Shown piece after piece: positions 23,169 through 34,892 of a DNA stretch of 64,000 nt (its first letter is position 1; the number at the start of each line of letters is the position of its first letter). The position numbers and the translations under genes were made by a program. The DNA lies in the NCBI RefSeq assembly GCF_030272615.1, contig NC_081406.1:185477770-185541769 (forward strand), written 5' to 3'. The notes beneath the pieces were generated by a model, which was not told the origin of the DNA, did no database searches, and saw only the letters and a list, made by a program, of their open reading frames with translations. The stretch is from Cryptomeria japonica (taxonomy: Eukaryota; Streptophyta; Pinopsida; Cupressales; Cupressaceae).

Positions 23169-23681
23169 TTCAAACTTGAAATTCTACTTACGAAATAGCT
23201 TAGGGTTTCAAATAACTAGAAAACGCTTCCAAAATACTTAGCAAATATTCACAATTGATTTTGATCGGTTAACTTCTGAAAATGTGTTTTAGATTATGCT
23301 AAACAACTTGAATTCGCTCTTTGTAAATTTTTTATTGCCTTTGATTCGCTTTGCTCTACTCTTTGAAAACTGGTAGGTGAAAAATGACCGTGGAAAGTAC
23401 TTTAAATACTTCCTTTTCACCTTATTGGGCTTTGTGCAGTTAGGTATAATAGGCATTAAATGCACTCGGTTCCACTAAACTGACTATCTCCCTTATAAGT
23501 TTTTACTGACTAGACAGGTTTAAAACTTTTACCAACATCTCTGGTAATTCAAAAGACTAGATAATATTTCAAACTTGCTATTACATCTTAGCTATGCAGA
23601 TTTTGGAATTGTGTACATGATTAAATAGGAACTGTTAAGATCTAACCTTGTGAGAATGCAATCCCTCCATACCTTTATTGA
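23169..23681 (-). other. E2 spacer between gag-like region and accessory ORF
   Basis: About 500 AT-rich bases without a supported frame. It may hold the start signals for the downstream ORF; I see no clear promoter or splice arrangement. Confidence 0.45.
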
Positions 23682-24990
23682 TTAATTCGAAGTAGATGCA
23701 CCTGACTCAGTAGGTAAGGTGCTTCCTTCATTAGTTGACACATTTTCCTTCTTTTTCCAAATTTTTTGTAATTTGCTTCTTATTTCCTCAATATCTCCTC
23801 TGGGTTGATCTCTGCAATCTTTAGCCAGGTGTCCAACTTTGTGACAATGAAAACATGTCATTCTAGGATTTCTCCATGATCTCGGGTTGTACATTCCAAA
23901 CCTTATCATACAGTTTGCACTTATGTGTCTGTATCTTCCACAACATTCACACCATATTCTTGTATTGTAATCCCATGGTACTATAAGTATATTGTCGATT
24001 GATATCTATGTGAGTTTGGTAGCTTCTAGTGTTTTCTCAGTGTGGAGTCCACATATAGTTTTTCTACTTAAACCAACATTTCTCTGTATTGTGTCCATAT
24101 CTATTGCAATTTTTACAAAACCCCTTGAATTTTGTCTTCTGATAATTGTTAACAGACTTTGTCCTACATTGCTTAGATGTGTGACCATGCTTATTGCAAT
24201 TGTAACAATAACCATCAAACCTAGTAACATTCGGTTGCTTACCTTTTTTGATCTGGCAAACGTTGGCAGTATGTCCTTGTTTTCCACAGTGGTTACAAAT
24301 AGGCTTCTTGTACTTCATCTAATTTTTATTTCCAGCCTTTTCTGATGATTCTCCTTTCTCGGTGGTGTTGATCCCTTTCTCGGTAGAGTTGTTTTCTTTA
24401 TAACTGAGTCCTACAGATTTGCTGGGTGATCTCATATTTAGTTGCGCATCCAACATTCTTGATGCTTCATAACTTTTCTTCAGTGTTTCTTTTGACTTCT
24501 TTTCTGCTTCTAGTTCATCGGTCAATCTTGATAATTTAAGTTTCAATGCTTGGTTCCCATTTTATTTTAGAGTAGCTTCATGATGTACATAATCCAATTG
24601 ATTAGACAAATTAAGTTGAACTTCAGTTATCCTTGATATTTCATCATTCTTTTCAGACACCATTGCTTTTAGCTGTTGTTTTTCTTTTTCTATATTTCGC
24701 ATATTGTCTTCAGCTGTTCTCAATGCATCAAGATTTTCAGTCAACTGTGTGCTGAAATAATCATGTTCCCTTTTCATTGCTTTTAGCTATTCATTCAGTG
24801 CTTTGTTCTTTTCTTTCAGTTCTACAATCATTTCTTTAGATTCTTCTGATATGTTGTTCTCAAATGATGTCTCAATTTGTTCCACCAATTCTAAATCATC
24901 AGAAAACCTTCTTCTGACTTTCAGTGATATTTGCATTTGCTTCTGCATATCTGTAATTATTTGATTAGCATGATCCACTTCTTCTTGAAG
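23682..24990 (-). pseudogene. E2 gag-like region: coiled coil plus five CCHC zinc knuckles
   Basis: Decayed minus-strand frame. The first two thirds (24990-24320) are Glu/Lys/Leu-rich helices typical of a long coiled coil. Five CX2CX4HX4C knuckles follow: 24297-24256 (CNHCGKQGHTANVC), 24207-24166 (CYNCNKHGHTSKQC), 24117-24076 (CKNCNRYGHNTEKC), then after a frameshift 23951-23910 (CECCGRYRHISANC) and 23855-23814 (CFHCHKVGHLAKDC). Zinc knuckles bind RNA in retroelement Gag proteins. The copia Gag N-terminal domain is not seen and no protease, integrase, RT or RNase H follows, so E2 looks non-autonomous. Stops at about 24985, 24783, 24558 and 24315 make it a pseudogene. Confidence 0.8.
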
Positions 24991-25074
24991 ATTCAGAATT
25001 TAGCATGATTGTTTATAGTCTTTCATTGATAGGATCTTTCTCTTTAGGTTGTTAGTCCCTTTACCAAGAATTAA

Positions 25075-25086
25075 GCTCTGATACCA
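25075..25086 (-). other. E2 primer binding site (tRNA-iMet type)
   Basis: The minus strand reads TGGTATCAGAGC two bases after the 5' LTR end (...GGACGTAACA). This is the common plant initiator-Met tRNA primer site; it fixes orientation. Confidence 0.9.
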
Positions 25087-25088
25087 AT

Positions 25089-26254
25089 TGTTACGTCCGA
25101 CTTGGAAAGCTAATGTACTAAGAGGGGAGGGGTGAATCAGTACTTCGAAAATTTTCTTGAAAAACAATTTTACTGATAAACACAAACTAAGTATAGCTGA
25201 TCTCATAAATATATAAAATTGAAACATAATCATAGAAATAACATCCATCAAAATTTCACTCCATAACTCAAAGATTTTTGGTCACGTAGAAACTCTTGGT
25301 TAGAGAGAAAAACTATGGTGGGGATGGCACCCACAACTTCACTACTGCAATAATCAAGATTTCTCGATTAGAGCTACATGTTTAGCTATTTCTGATAGCT
25401 TACCTTGTTAGGAGTATAAAGATCTTTAGATCTACCTTGCTAAAGGATTTTACAAACACTTTTACAAAATGTTGTACCTGGTTAAAGGCTTTAGAATTTA
25501 TAGAATTTGTTAGTCTTTTACCCTGTTAAAGGTTTCTAACATAACTTAAATAATTCAATCAAAATCTTTACAAAATATCTGCAACTTCACATCTGAAATG
25601 TTATAGCAGACTCTATGTGCTCAATATGAAATTACCTTGCTCATAGCATTCCCCGGTAATTGATAAATAAACTCGGTAACCACTTCTATATACTTTGTCC
25701 ATTAAAATATTCTCTAAAACCTTCTCGGCAACCTCTGAATATCTCTACCAAGCTTCTTTCTTAACTATATCATCACATCGTGTCTTCTCTCATGATTTTT
25801 CATTTCCACCTCATATACTCTCTTTTTTAGATACTCAAATCATTCTATTTATATAGATCTCTGAGATGATGATCTGTTCATGCTTCGATCATACAAACAT
25901 GTTTTATTGAATGAATAAACATAGAAATTATTTCATTGGATATTCTTCCTCAAAATCATACAAAATCTTTAAATGCAATTTCCTATGTAATAACGGTTTC
26001 ATCTTCTTGAATCTTGTAACACGTTCCCACTCGGTTCAGATTAACTTGGTATACCTTCTTTGCTACTCGGTAGACATATGAACTTTACTTGGTAGACAAC
26101 TCGGTGTGTCTCATCTCAGTGACTAGTCTCTCTTCTATAACCGACACCAATAGCCTTAGTAATTACCGACTGGACATTTCAATAGTATTAACTGACTAGA
26201 GTATATAGGATGACTTTGGGCATAAAAATAATGACAACTTAGTAAATAGCAACA
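25089..26254 (-). repeat. E2 5' LTR
   Basis: 1166 bp, TGTTACGTCC... to ...AGTAAATAGCAACA on +. Partner of 1636-2821. The C1 reading frame resumes just after the AAGGT target duplication at 26255-26259. Confidence 0.92.
25845..25856 (-). promoter_or_regulatory. Candidate TATA box in E2 5' LTR
   Basis: The minus strand reads CTATATAAATAG, a near-ideal plant TATA box, about 400 bp into the LTR in element sense. The other LTR has a related string near 2400. Confidence 0.55.
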
Positions 26255-26259
26255 AAGGT

Positions 26260-27701
26260 ATGTTTAATTTCTCAAGTTGAACTAGCATCTATTATTGAAG
26301 CACGTAAGGATGAACATTGGATAAAAGCAATGGAAGATGAATTAGAACAAATTGAAAAGAATAATACTTGGACATTGGTTTCCCGACCTAAAGACAAAAA
26401 AGTAATTGGAACTAAATGGGTATATAGAAATAAACTTAATGAAGATGGTAAATTAATCAGGAACAAAGAAAGATTAGTTTGTAAAGGTTATTCACAAAAA
26501 GAAGGAATTGATTATAATGAAACCTTTGCACTAGTAGCCAGAATTGAGGCAGTTAGACTATTTCTTACATTTGAAGCTTATAGGAACTATAAAGTTTATC
26601 AGATGGATGTAAAATGTGCATTTTTGAATGGAGATCTAGAGGAGGAAGTTTACATTGAATAGCCTGATGAATTTTATTTGACAGATAATAAGGATATGGT
26701 TTGTAGGTTAAGGAAAACATTATATGGATTGAAGCAAGCTCATATAGCTTGGTATGCTAGATTGGATAAATATATTTTGAAGCTTGGTTACACAAAAGGT
26801 AATGTTGACATCAATTTGTATTACAAGGTTACCAATGATGATATTTTGGTTATTGAAGTCTTTGTAGATGACATCATTTATGGAGGTGAAGATGGATTAT
26901 GTAAAGACTTTGCTAACAAGATGCAAGAAGAATTTGAAATGCCTATGATTGGAGAGATAAAATTGTTTCTCACTTTGTAGATTTCACAAATAGATAAAGG
27001 TATATGCATATGTCAAACAAGTACTTGAATAAAATTTTGAAGAAATTTGGTATGAAAAATTCCAAACTAGTAAGCACTCCATGACTACAACTGATAAATT
27101 GACATTGAAGGATGATTCGACTCCTATTAATCCGACAAGGTACAAATATATGATTGGAGGTTTATTGTATTTGACATAAAAAAGACCTGATATAATGAAT
27201 TCCGTATGTATTTTTTCAAGAATTCAAAGCAATCCTAAGGAAAATCATGAATCAAGAGTTAAAAGGAATTTTCAGTACATATAAGGCATAATAAATCTTG
27301 GTTTTGGTATCCTAAAGATGAAAATTATGATTTATATGCACACCGATGCAAATTGGGTAGGAGATGTACATGACAGAAAGAGTACCAGTGGTAGTGCTTT
27401 CTTCCTTGATAGACGATTAATTTGTACTTAGGTATTATGGATCAAGAAAATGTTGAAGGACATAAAGGTAAAATACAAAAAACCAATAATCATTTATTGT
27501 GATAATTCAACAACAATTGATATATCAAAGAATCCGGTATTTCACTCTAACACAAAGCATATTTCTATTAAGTATAGTTTTCTAAAAGAGAATGTTGAAG
27601 CAAATAAAGTGAAGCTGGTTTATGTGAATACTAAAGAGCAATTTGTAGATATCTTTACAAAGCCTTTGGCTAAGGAAACATTCGAATATCTTAGAGAGTA
27701 G
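26260..27701 (+). pseudogene. C1 copia reverse transcriptase and RNase H, decayed
   Basis: Continues the C1 frame cut at 1635. RT landmarks: [58 protein letters not shown] and the catalytic FVDDIIYGG (YVDD in active copies). A stop at 26660 and another at 26979 interrupt it. After a frame change the RNase H region shows an HTDANW-type Asp near 27340 and the C-terminal block IIIYCDNSTTIDISKNPV...HISIKY...FTKPL at 27450-27701, ending in the usual KETFEYLRE. The order integrase-RT-RNase H defines Ty1/copia. Nonfunctional. Confidence 0.92.
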
Positions 27702-28066
27702 CTTGGGGTAATTTCACCACCAACAGAGACTTAGATGTTGAAGATTGACATCAAACCGATAGGGAGACTAACAGAAAAATAATTTTCTGGCTTTGATGGA
27801 TGAGAGCTACTTCTCAGGGGGAGTAATTGGCTGAATGTTAAGTTTTGATTTCTTAACTACTTTGGCATTTGATGCCAAAGGTGGGGAAATATCTATGGAA
27901 AAACTTCATACTTTGAGGGAGAGATATACTTTTGGTTTTGGTTTTGTAACAAAATTTGTATTGATCTATCTTTGGGAGATTGTTGGTATATTGGTTTTTG
28001 GCATTCTATTTTTGGCACTTAGATATTTTTCCATCTAGTGTTTCCATCAATGCCAAAGGGGGAGAT
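27702..28066 (+). other. C1 3' untranslated region and polypurine tract
   Basis: No gene supported. CCAAAGGGGGAGAT (28053-28066) is the purine tract directly before the 3' LTR start TGTTGGTATT. A longer G-rich stretch near 27815 is a weaker second candidate. The frame at 27835-28038 looks accidental. Confidence 0.75.
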
Positions 28067-28121
28067 TGTTGGTATTATGGATGACTTCATCATGTGTTGC
28101 ATTGATTTTGTCATTGATGTC
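28067..28121 (+). repeat. C1 3' LTR, first 55 bp
   Basis: Starts TGTTGGTATT after the purine tract and is cut at 28121 by G2. ATGTC at 28117-28121 is repeated at 57480-57484, where the LTR continues. Confidence 0.9.
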
Positions 28122-28577
28122 TGTTCACTCTAAATTTTACCTTGGAAACGAACAACCTTATGGGAAATTTAGTGATGGGGGACCTATTGTGCGGGCTTCA
28201 CTGAATAACCTTCAGGATTGAGAAGTTGACTCTTGCTTATGGGTTTGGAGGAAAGGGGGAAAGAAATAAACTTTAAGAATAGTAAATCTAGACTATTGAG
28301 GTGATACACCAGAGTATTTTTTAAAAGACATGAGAATACAAAAGCCAAGTACATATGATTTTTTTAAGTCCATTCAACAATCTACAAGTCTAAATCAGGA
28401 ACATAACCAAGATATAATTAAATTTCTTTGCAACATAAGGAAATACTTGTCATGAATTTACTAGATAACAAGTGAAAAACATAGTTTAATCGGCAAAATC
28501 TTAGATAAATGTATTCCCAAAGTTATTGGAATTCTAATAGAATAGCACAAAAAAGGACCATCAAAGCATACTGAAAG
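28122..28577 (-). repeat. G2 left (3') LTR, part 1
   Basis: Begins TGTTCACTCT and matches 56409-56864. It is interrupted by G4 at 28577 and continues at 44086-44700. The two parts add up to 1071 bp, exactly the length of the other G2 LTR. The LTR ends form a 7-bp inverted repeat (TGTTCAC/GTGAACA). Confidence 0.92.
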
Positions 28578-29637
28578 TGTGATGCTAAAAATGTGGCATA
28601 TAGGAGGCATACACATATAATGAGACAATAAAGTATAATTGAAAAGCTTAATTTCAAAACTAAATCAAAGATGCAAACTATAAGCCTTCCTTGAAATATC
28701 CCATTTTCCTCTATTCTTGAGGACCTTGAAGGTGTTGGATTGATGGGCTCTCAGGGAAGAAATGACCTCCAAAATGACAACTCAAGAGTTGAGTAGCTAT
28801 TTGATCATGATTAACTATGGAGATGATATGAAATGCATGATTTGAGAACCTCGATTAACATGCTATGATTAGTCCAAAATCTAATTACTAGATAATTGAA
28901 ATGTAAATTGCCTATAGTAATGATGCCTAAATTAATATGAGATGGGATCCATATTGCTCCAAAATAAGGGATATTTATAGGAATTCCAAGGCCAAAGCTG
29001 AGGTGGCAGGAATCAACGGTCCAAATTTGATATGAAGATATCAAGGGCCAAGATTGATGAAGTTGGAGAAGAGGTTGAAGGAAGGGACACTTATCATCTC
29101 TGTGGTGACAAGTGTCAAGGAGCCTTGCTCATGAGAGGGCAAGTGTCCAAGGGAGGAGACATGTGACAAAAGTGCCATGTGTCTCAAGGAGAGAATATCC
29201 ACATCATGGGAGGTTAGGATAAGGAGGTTAGAAAGTGCAAGATAGGATAGGGTTAGTTAGACCCAAGATTAGATTGAATGGGTGAAGCTAGGGGATGGCT
29301 AGGTTAGGTGGTTAAAGTTTGGAGCCATTTGCTCATTTGAATTTAGAAATTCAAATAATTGGAAAATGGTAATTAATCTCAACAAACTTGAGTTTGTTAA
29401 TCTTAATTAGGGATTAGAAGAATTGATTAGTATGGGGAGACATTAATTAATTTAGAATTATTTAATCAAAAGGGGATATGAAATGAACTATATAAATAAA
29501 TCATTTAGATTTATTTACTAGTAGATGAATAGAGAAATTAAATAAATTGCTTGTGAATTCAATTAATTGGGAAGGGGAATTAATCAAATAACTATGTATT
29601 TAATTAATTATCTTTAGAACATTTTTAGGTGTATACA
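28578..29637 (-). repeat. G4 left (3') LTR
   Basis: 1060 bp, TGTGATGCTA... to ...AGGTGTATACA, matching 43021-44080, also 1060 bp. GAAAG target duplication at 28573-28577 and 44081-44085. On the minus strand the LTR starts TGTATACACC after a purine tract. Confidence 0.95.
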
Positions 29638-29656
29638 TTTTGCCCCTCTTTGAAGC
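29638..29656 (-). other. G4 polypurine tract
   Basis: The minus strand reads CTTCAAAGAGGGGCAAAA directly before the LTR start TGTATACACC. It sets G4 on the minus strand. Confidence 0.85.
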
Positions 29657-30855
29657 GATGTGTGATGACGTGTTGATTCAAAGAATAATCTCAATGTGAT
29701 GATGTTGATGTGATATTGGTTTGATGGGATGCCCCAGCCATTGATTTCTAAATTGTGATATGATGATGCCCCCTCGGGAGATCAATTGAGATAATTGACC
29801 TTTAGAGTTTTTGGATCTTTGCGAAATTGATTTCCCGATTAGAAATGATTTGACTTCTGCAATGCTGATTGATGAAAGTGTGAGTTCTTTGATCACTATG
29901 ATGTGATTCTGGATGTGATGATTGATAAAGCTTGATTGATTAGATTGATTAGATTGATAAGATCAAGATTTAGTCTGGTTTTAGGAATGACACCTCCTGT
30001 ATAAGACAAAGATGATCAAAGCATCTAGTTTCAGGAACGATATATCTTGTATAAGACTTGATCAAAACGTCTGGTTCCAGGAAGGATTCATCCTGTATAA
30101 GACATGATAGAATGGATCAGATGAGATAAAGAATTGACATTTTGTTGATATCCTATCGCAGGAAGATTTAGATGCTGATGTGGGTTCATATTTGAGGGAG
30201 TAGCAAAAGATTTGTGTTGGGTCGACAATATTTGGAGAGATGAGTCATCATTTTGATTGTGTATACACCTATGATGATACATTGATGATTCCCATGATAG
30301 ATTTTGCCTTGGATAAGATGTTATTTTGTGATCCCATGCAATAATGAAACGCAAGCTAAATGCAAATGCAAAAATGAAATGCAATGCAGTGATCAGACCA
30401 GTCATGAAGTCATTGCTTTGTTTCATCATTGAGCCTTTAAAATGTGGGAAGTGGGTGAAAATATCAATGGTATAATTGAACCATGATGACTTGAGCACTA
30501 CTTTCCTGGGTTTTGATATTGCAAGTTAGCACAAGCATCAAGGTATAATTGAACCAAGATGACCAAAGTGTTTCTTGCGTAAAACAAACAGTATTAACCA
30601 TTTCTATATGCAAGTATGAAATATCTTTAATGATACTCTGATGATCATTTTCTTAGACAACTTTGTACATATTAATGATTAATTTATAGACAGTAGACAA
30701 GAAAAATATCATGTTCCTTCCTCGTTCCTCTAGTCAAAGACATCCTGGAGTTACTCAGAAATCATGATAGCGAAAATCAAAATAAAATAGTTGAACCATT
30801 ATTGCCAAAGTGTTAAAATCACGAGTCAAGATATATCATCCATTGATATGTGTTT
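29657..30855 (-). other. G4 3' non-coding region, distal part
   Basis: No gene supported on either strand. It holds a ~48-bp tandem repeat (about 29966-30110, three units around the string TGTATAAGAC) and is otherwise AT-rich. Cut at 30855 by S; the same region resumes at 34893. Confidence 0.55.
29966..30110. repeat. ~48-bp tandem repeat, three units, in G4 3' region
   Basis: Units share TCTRGTTYYAGGAA and CTTGTATAAGAC-like ends, separated by variable bases. The units are diverged, so the array is not recent. Confidence 0.7.
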
Positions 30856-31587
30856 TGTCATGCCCAAAATTTAGGGCAAAAATGGAGTGATTTTTTTTTT
30901 TTTTAAATACTAATTAATTAACAAAGTTTGCTAACCCGACATGCATTAACATGTTTGCCATATCTATATTTGAGCTAACTCTGATACTAAACTAAGTAAC
31001 GAAATTAATTAAAACTAATTAAATCAAACTCATTAATAAATAGTAGATGAAGATAAATTTAATCTCCAATAAGACTATATAGTCTAAAATCCATTTTTAA
31101 ATCAATAATTAAAATAATCGATTAAAGTGTCATTTAATTTAGAAAATTAATTTACATGGACAAAATTAATTATGGGTAGCTATTAATCGACTTTAGAAAG
31201 CTAATTAAAAATTATTTTTCTAGCATCCATTCTAACCTCAAATGAAAGGTGCTTAAATTATTCCCTTTTAAAATCCCAACTTAAAAGTAAATACTCTAAT
31301 TAAATTAACTAAGACAAAATTAAGTATCTAACACACTAAATAAATTTTTAAATAGAAGGTTAGGTTTTATTCAATAAATTTTCCCCCAACTTCCTATTGA
31401 ATATCACATATGGGTATTTAAATATTTGTATCTACATATAAATACTTACCCAAATATAAAAGGTTTTCCCAACTTAATAGTAAATAAGCCCTTCAAACCC
31501 TAATTAGGGATTTTTTTAATTATAAAATGGCCCTAAGTTACCCTTTTATTTTATTTCTTTATTACCCTAGCCCTACCCGAGCTAGGG

Positions 31588-31590
<3 letters not shown>

Positions 31591-31657
<67 letters not shown>
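31591..31657. repeat. (AT)n microsatellite, about 33 repeats
   Basis: Uninterrupted alternating A and T over about 67 bp inside S. Shorter AT runs recur near 31941-31960 and 32023-32050. Any frames that run through it are artefacts. Confidence 0.95.
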
Positions 31658-31661
<4 letters not shown>

Positions 31662-31727
31662 CAAGGTGGCACTGAGGCAAAGATATGGGAGGCGGGGGTT
31701 TTCTTATCGCAGAGCGGCCATGGCCGC

Positions 31728-31885
31728 CCACTGTGTAGCGCACAATGTGCGGCCCCGCCATCCACTGTGCACTGCCCAGTGTGCGGCACCGCCATCCACT
31801 GTGGACTGCAAAGTGTGCACTCTGTCGTCCACTGTGCATTGCACAGTGTGCGGCTTTCCCACCGATCACTGTGTGATGCACAGTG
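31728..31885. repeat. Array of five ~35-bp hairpin-forming units
   Basis: CACTGTG-type arms recur at about 31729, 31763, 31798, 31830 and 31868 (spacing 32-38 bp). Each unit has the form CACTGTGCA-N-TGCACAGTG followed by a GC-rich spacer (GCGGC..CCGCCAT). The fourth unit is nearly perfect, with a one-base loop. Local GC content is far above the flanks. Confidence 0.8.
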
Positions 31886-34800
31886 TTCAACCCCTTTCCC
31901 CCCATTTTTATTATTTAATATATATTTTTTTTGTTTTATTTTATATATATATATATATATATTTTCCAATATATTTTACATGCAATTTTTTTTTAAACAA
32001 AAAACAAAGGTAATTCATTATGTTATATATATATATATAATGGTATATATATACTTAGGCTCACATCTTCATTTGTTTTGCAGGTAATTTTTATGATATA
32101 TTTTATATATAAGTATATATAAATATATACATGAAATCTACATGTATATAATTATACTTATAAATAATTTATATTACTATTTCATTTCTTAAAATAACTC
32201 AAAATCATGGAAGATTCAGATTTTTCAATCGTAGGAAAGGAAGTATAGTAATAAATCTATTTAATGTAAGGATATTTTTCCAGAACTATATTGTACTTTA
32301 TTCTTTTTTTCTTTTACAGAAAATAGAATTATTAAATTATTTTTAAATCTACAATATGCATGCAAATCTAATTAATGTCTTTCCTATTTATTTTTATTTT
32401 AAATGCCTAGAAATGGAATAAATTTCTTGCTAAACTATTTATCATAACACATCGGATTTTTTTTTTTTTTTTGAACTTAAGAAATACTAATTTAGGAATA
32501 CATTATGTTTTTCTGCAATAAATACATTTACTGATTCTACAATTAACACAACAACTAAATAAACATTTTTTTATTTATTTAATAGCTAACAACAAATACA
32601 ACTCATATTTTTCTGCAATTAAAATGAAGACAAATTCATAGATAAAAAGAAAAACACAAAATTAAATAAAACTGATTTTCATATTTCAATGACTATTGCA
32701 TGCAATTCAGAAGTTATTCTTTTCAAATAGAAATAGGAATATATCTATCTTTTTACAATATTAAAGATATTCTGCAAAGTTTACAAGATGTTTCTTTATT
32801 TAAATACAATCACTCATCTCCTGTCTATATTTCGAATTTACAATTAGCCTCTCATTCCAATGAATGAGGGTGTATTTCTCTTTTTAAACTAATAAATACA
32901 AATGCAATTAGATTTCTACAACAATAATCTTCTACAACTTTTCACTTGTCCTATTCTTTTCTCCCGACAATCCTGCATAATAAATCAAAAATATGACCAT
33001 GGAGTGCTCACCTCCCAACCTAGGCTAACTGGTAGCCACCCCCAAGCTCGGAGAACCAAGCCCTAGACGGGTAACAAACATGCAAACACATAGAAGACAT
33101 AAAACACATAGATTTCAAACACACTCCCAACTTGGCTACACTGCACCACACTTTGGTGATGACCTTTTCAAGGGTGGAAGTGGACCAATACCCTGAGGAG
33201 AACTACAAGTATGGAAAACATATAGCCACCTCATGGCACAACAAATACATCAAGAATTTCAACCCCTTATTCCTTATGCCCCCCAAGGCATTCTAGCCTT
33301 ATATCCCTCCTTATGACCCCCATTGCACAAACAGGCCATGCAGCAAGGGTCACACAAAAATCCCTTGTGATCGCTCTCAAAATGAGAATCTCTCACTCGA
33401 GGGTTGTCACTGCTACCACCCACAAGATCCTCCTCTCTCCCAAGAGTAAGAGGTCTTGAAAAACTCCCCAAAACACAAACACAAACATAATGCAAAATAC
33501 CAAATGAAATTCCCAAAAAGGACATACAAGAAAACAGATTTCTTACACCAACATACTTTCAAACACATGCAAAGAAAGAGTCATTTTAAAGAAGAATGTG
33601 ACCAACCTTAATCTGCCCAAAGGTAGGATAGTATTTGAGGAAGAGCTGCCCAATCCACAAATCTTCTTGTTCTACTCTTAGCCAAATTTTCTATTCAAAT
33701 CTATTCTATTCTTTTCAAAAAAAATCTCGTCTCCAAAAATGGAGAGTGGGTGATTACCCTCAGATTTTCAAATTCTTCCTTAAGAAGCTCACTCTCTCAG
33801 TTCTCACAAGTTTCTAAAAACTAAAGAGGAAAGTAAGACAGAATGGGAAACAGAACTCTCATTCGAAGAGGAAAGTTTACAACTAGGTTCAAACTTCTAA
33901 TTTCAATTTTCGCACAACTCAGAAAAGCCAAATTTTAGAATGTCAAAAAGGTCACTTAGGAGTAGAAACTTGCCTAAAATTACCCCTAACCCTTAGGTAT
34001 ACCTTATGGGCTTTAGGAAACCCTATTAAACTACCCCTAGGTGTTCATTTAACCCATTTTAAACCCCTCTAAAGTTTATTTTCGGGTCAAACATATGTTG
34101 ACCTCTCCAAAGATTCTTTTCCCAAGGTATTTATGACATCACGTTACATTAATTGAAAAAGCTATAGTTGAACACTTTCCCACCAAGAGACAAAAATAAA
34201 ACATTTAAACTTAAATCCACACATGTGTCAAGTGACACAAATAAAACACTTTTACAATTTAAAACATGAAATTGTCTCTTGTGGGTTTTACACAATAAAT
34301 TTAAACAACACTTAACACACATGCAGCATATACTGTTACAAATAAAATACAACACAAACAGGGTGTTGTCTCTCCAAATAGACAACCTTTGGTTTACAAA
34401 CATACATAAGTCTAGGTTTGGTTCTCCATAAATTTTCCATGGTCACATGGTTAACTTCCTGCGCATCTCAATTTACACATTAGTACTTTCAAATATCCAC
34501 ATATAATATAATTCCAAGGAATAATAATGTACATCATCACTTGCATACAATTTACATCTGAACAAATTAAATACATCTTTTTTCCAAGCAATTTCACATA
34601 AGCAATTCATCCTAATTCCCATAAACTTAAACATACATCATAGTTCTATTATCATAGTGAAGTCCTGCAAAATCAATAACGACATCTATCATCGTAATAT
34701 CATCTTATCTAACAATCATGTAGTGTTCTATCTCATAAAGCATATAAGTAAATCATCAAAATATAGAAATGTTATCCAAATCCTGAAATCATATAAGTTC

Positions 34801-34892
34801 TAAGTTTCAAAATGCATCAAAATAAAGTATCCATAATAGTCTAAATATAAAATCCACTGAAATGTCAAACTGAGTCGAGGTGAGGCCTCACA

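Larger units (their letters stand above)
30856..34892. mobile_element. S: 4037-bp coding-free insert, candidate solo LTR
   Basis: Begins TGTCATGCCC and ends GGCCTCACA (TG...CA), flanked by TGTTT at 30851-30855 and 34893-34897. The G4 sequence reads cleanly across once the insert and one TGTTT are removed. I see no coding region, no primer site or purine tract pair, and no internal direct repeat that could be a pair of LTRs. The simplest reading is a solo LTR of a family with ~4-kb LTRs, left by LTR-LTR recombination. A short-LTR non-autonomous element is the alternative. It contains an (AT)n tract and a hairpin array. Short frames such as 33274-33525 and 34149-34403 are not supported as genes. 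Orientation undecided. Confidence 0.65.

Noticed and set aside
31582-32087. Frames of 100+ codons through the (AT)n tract and hairpin array on both strands
   Set aside because: Repeated Ile-Tyr runs come from the microsatellite; low complexity and frames on all sides.
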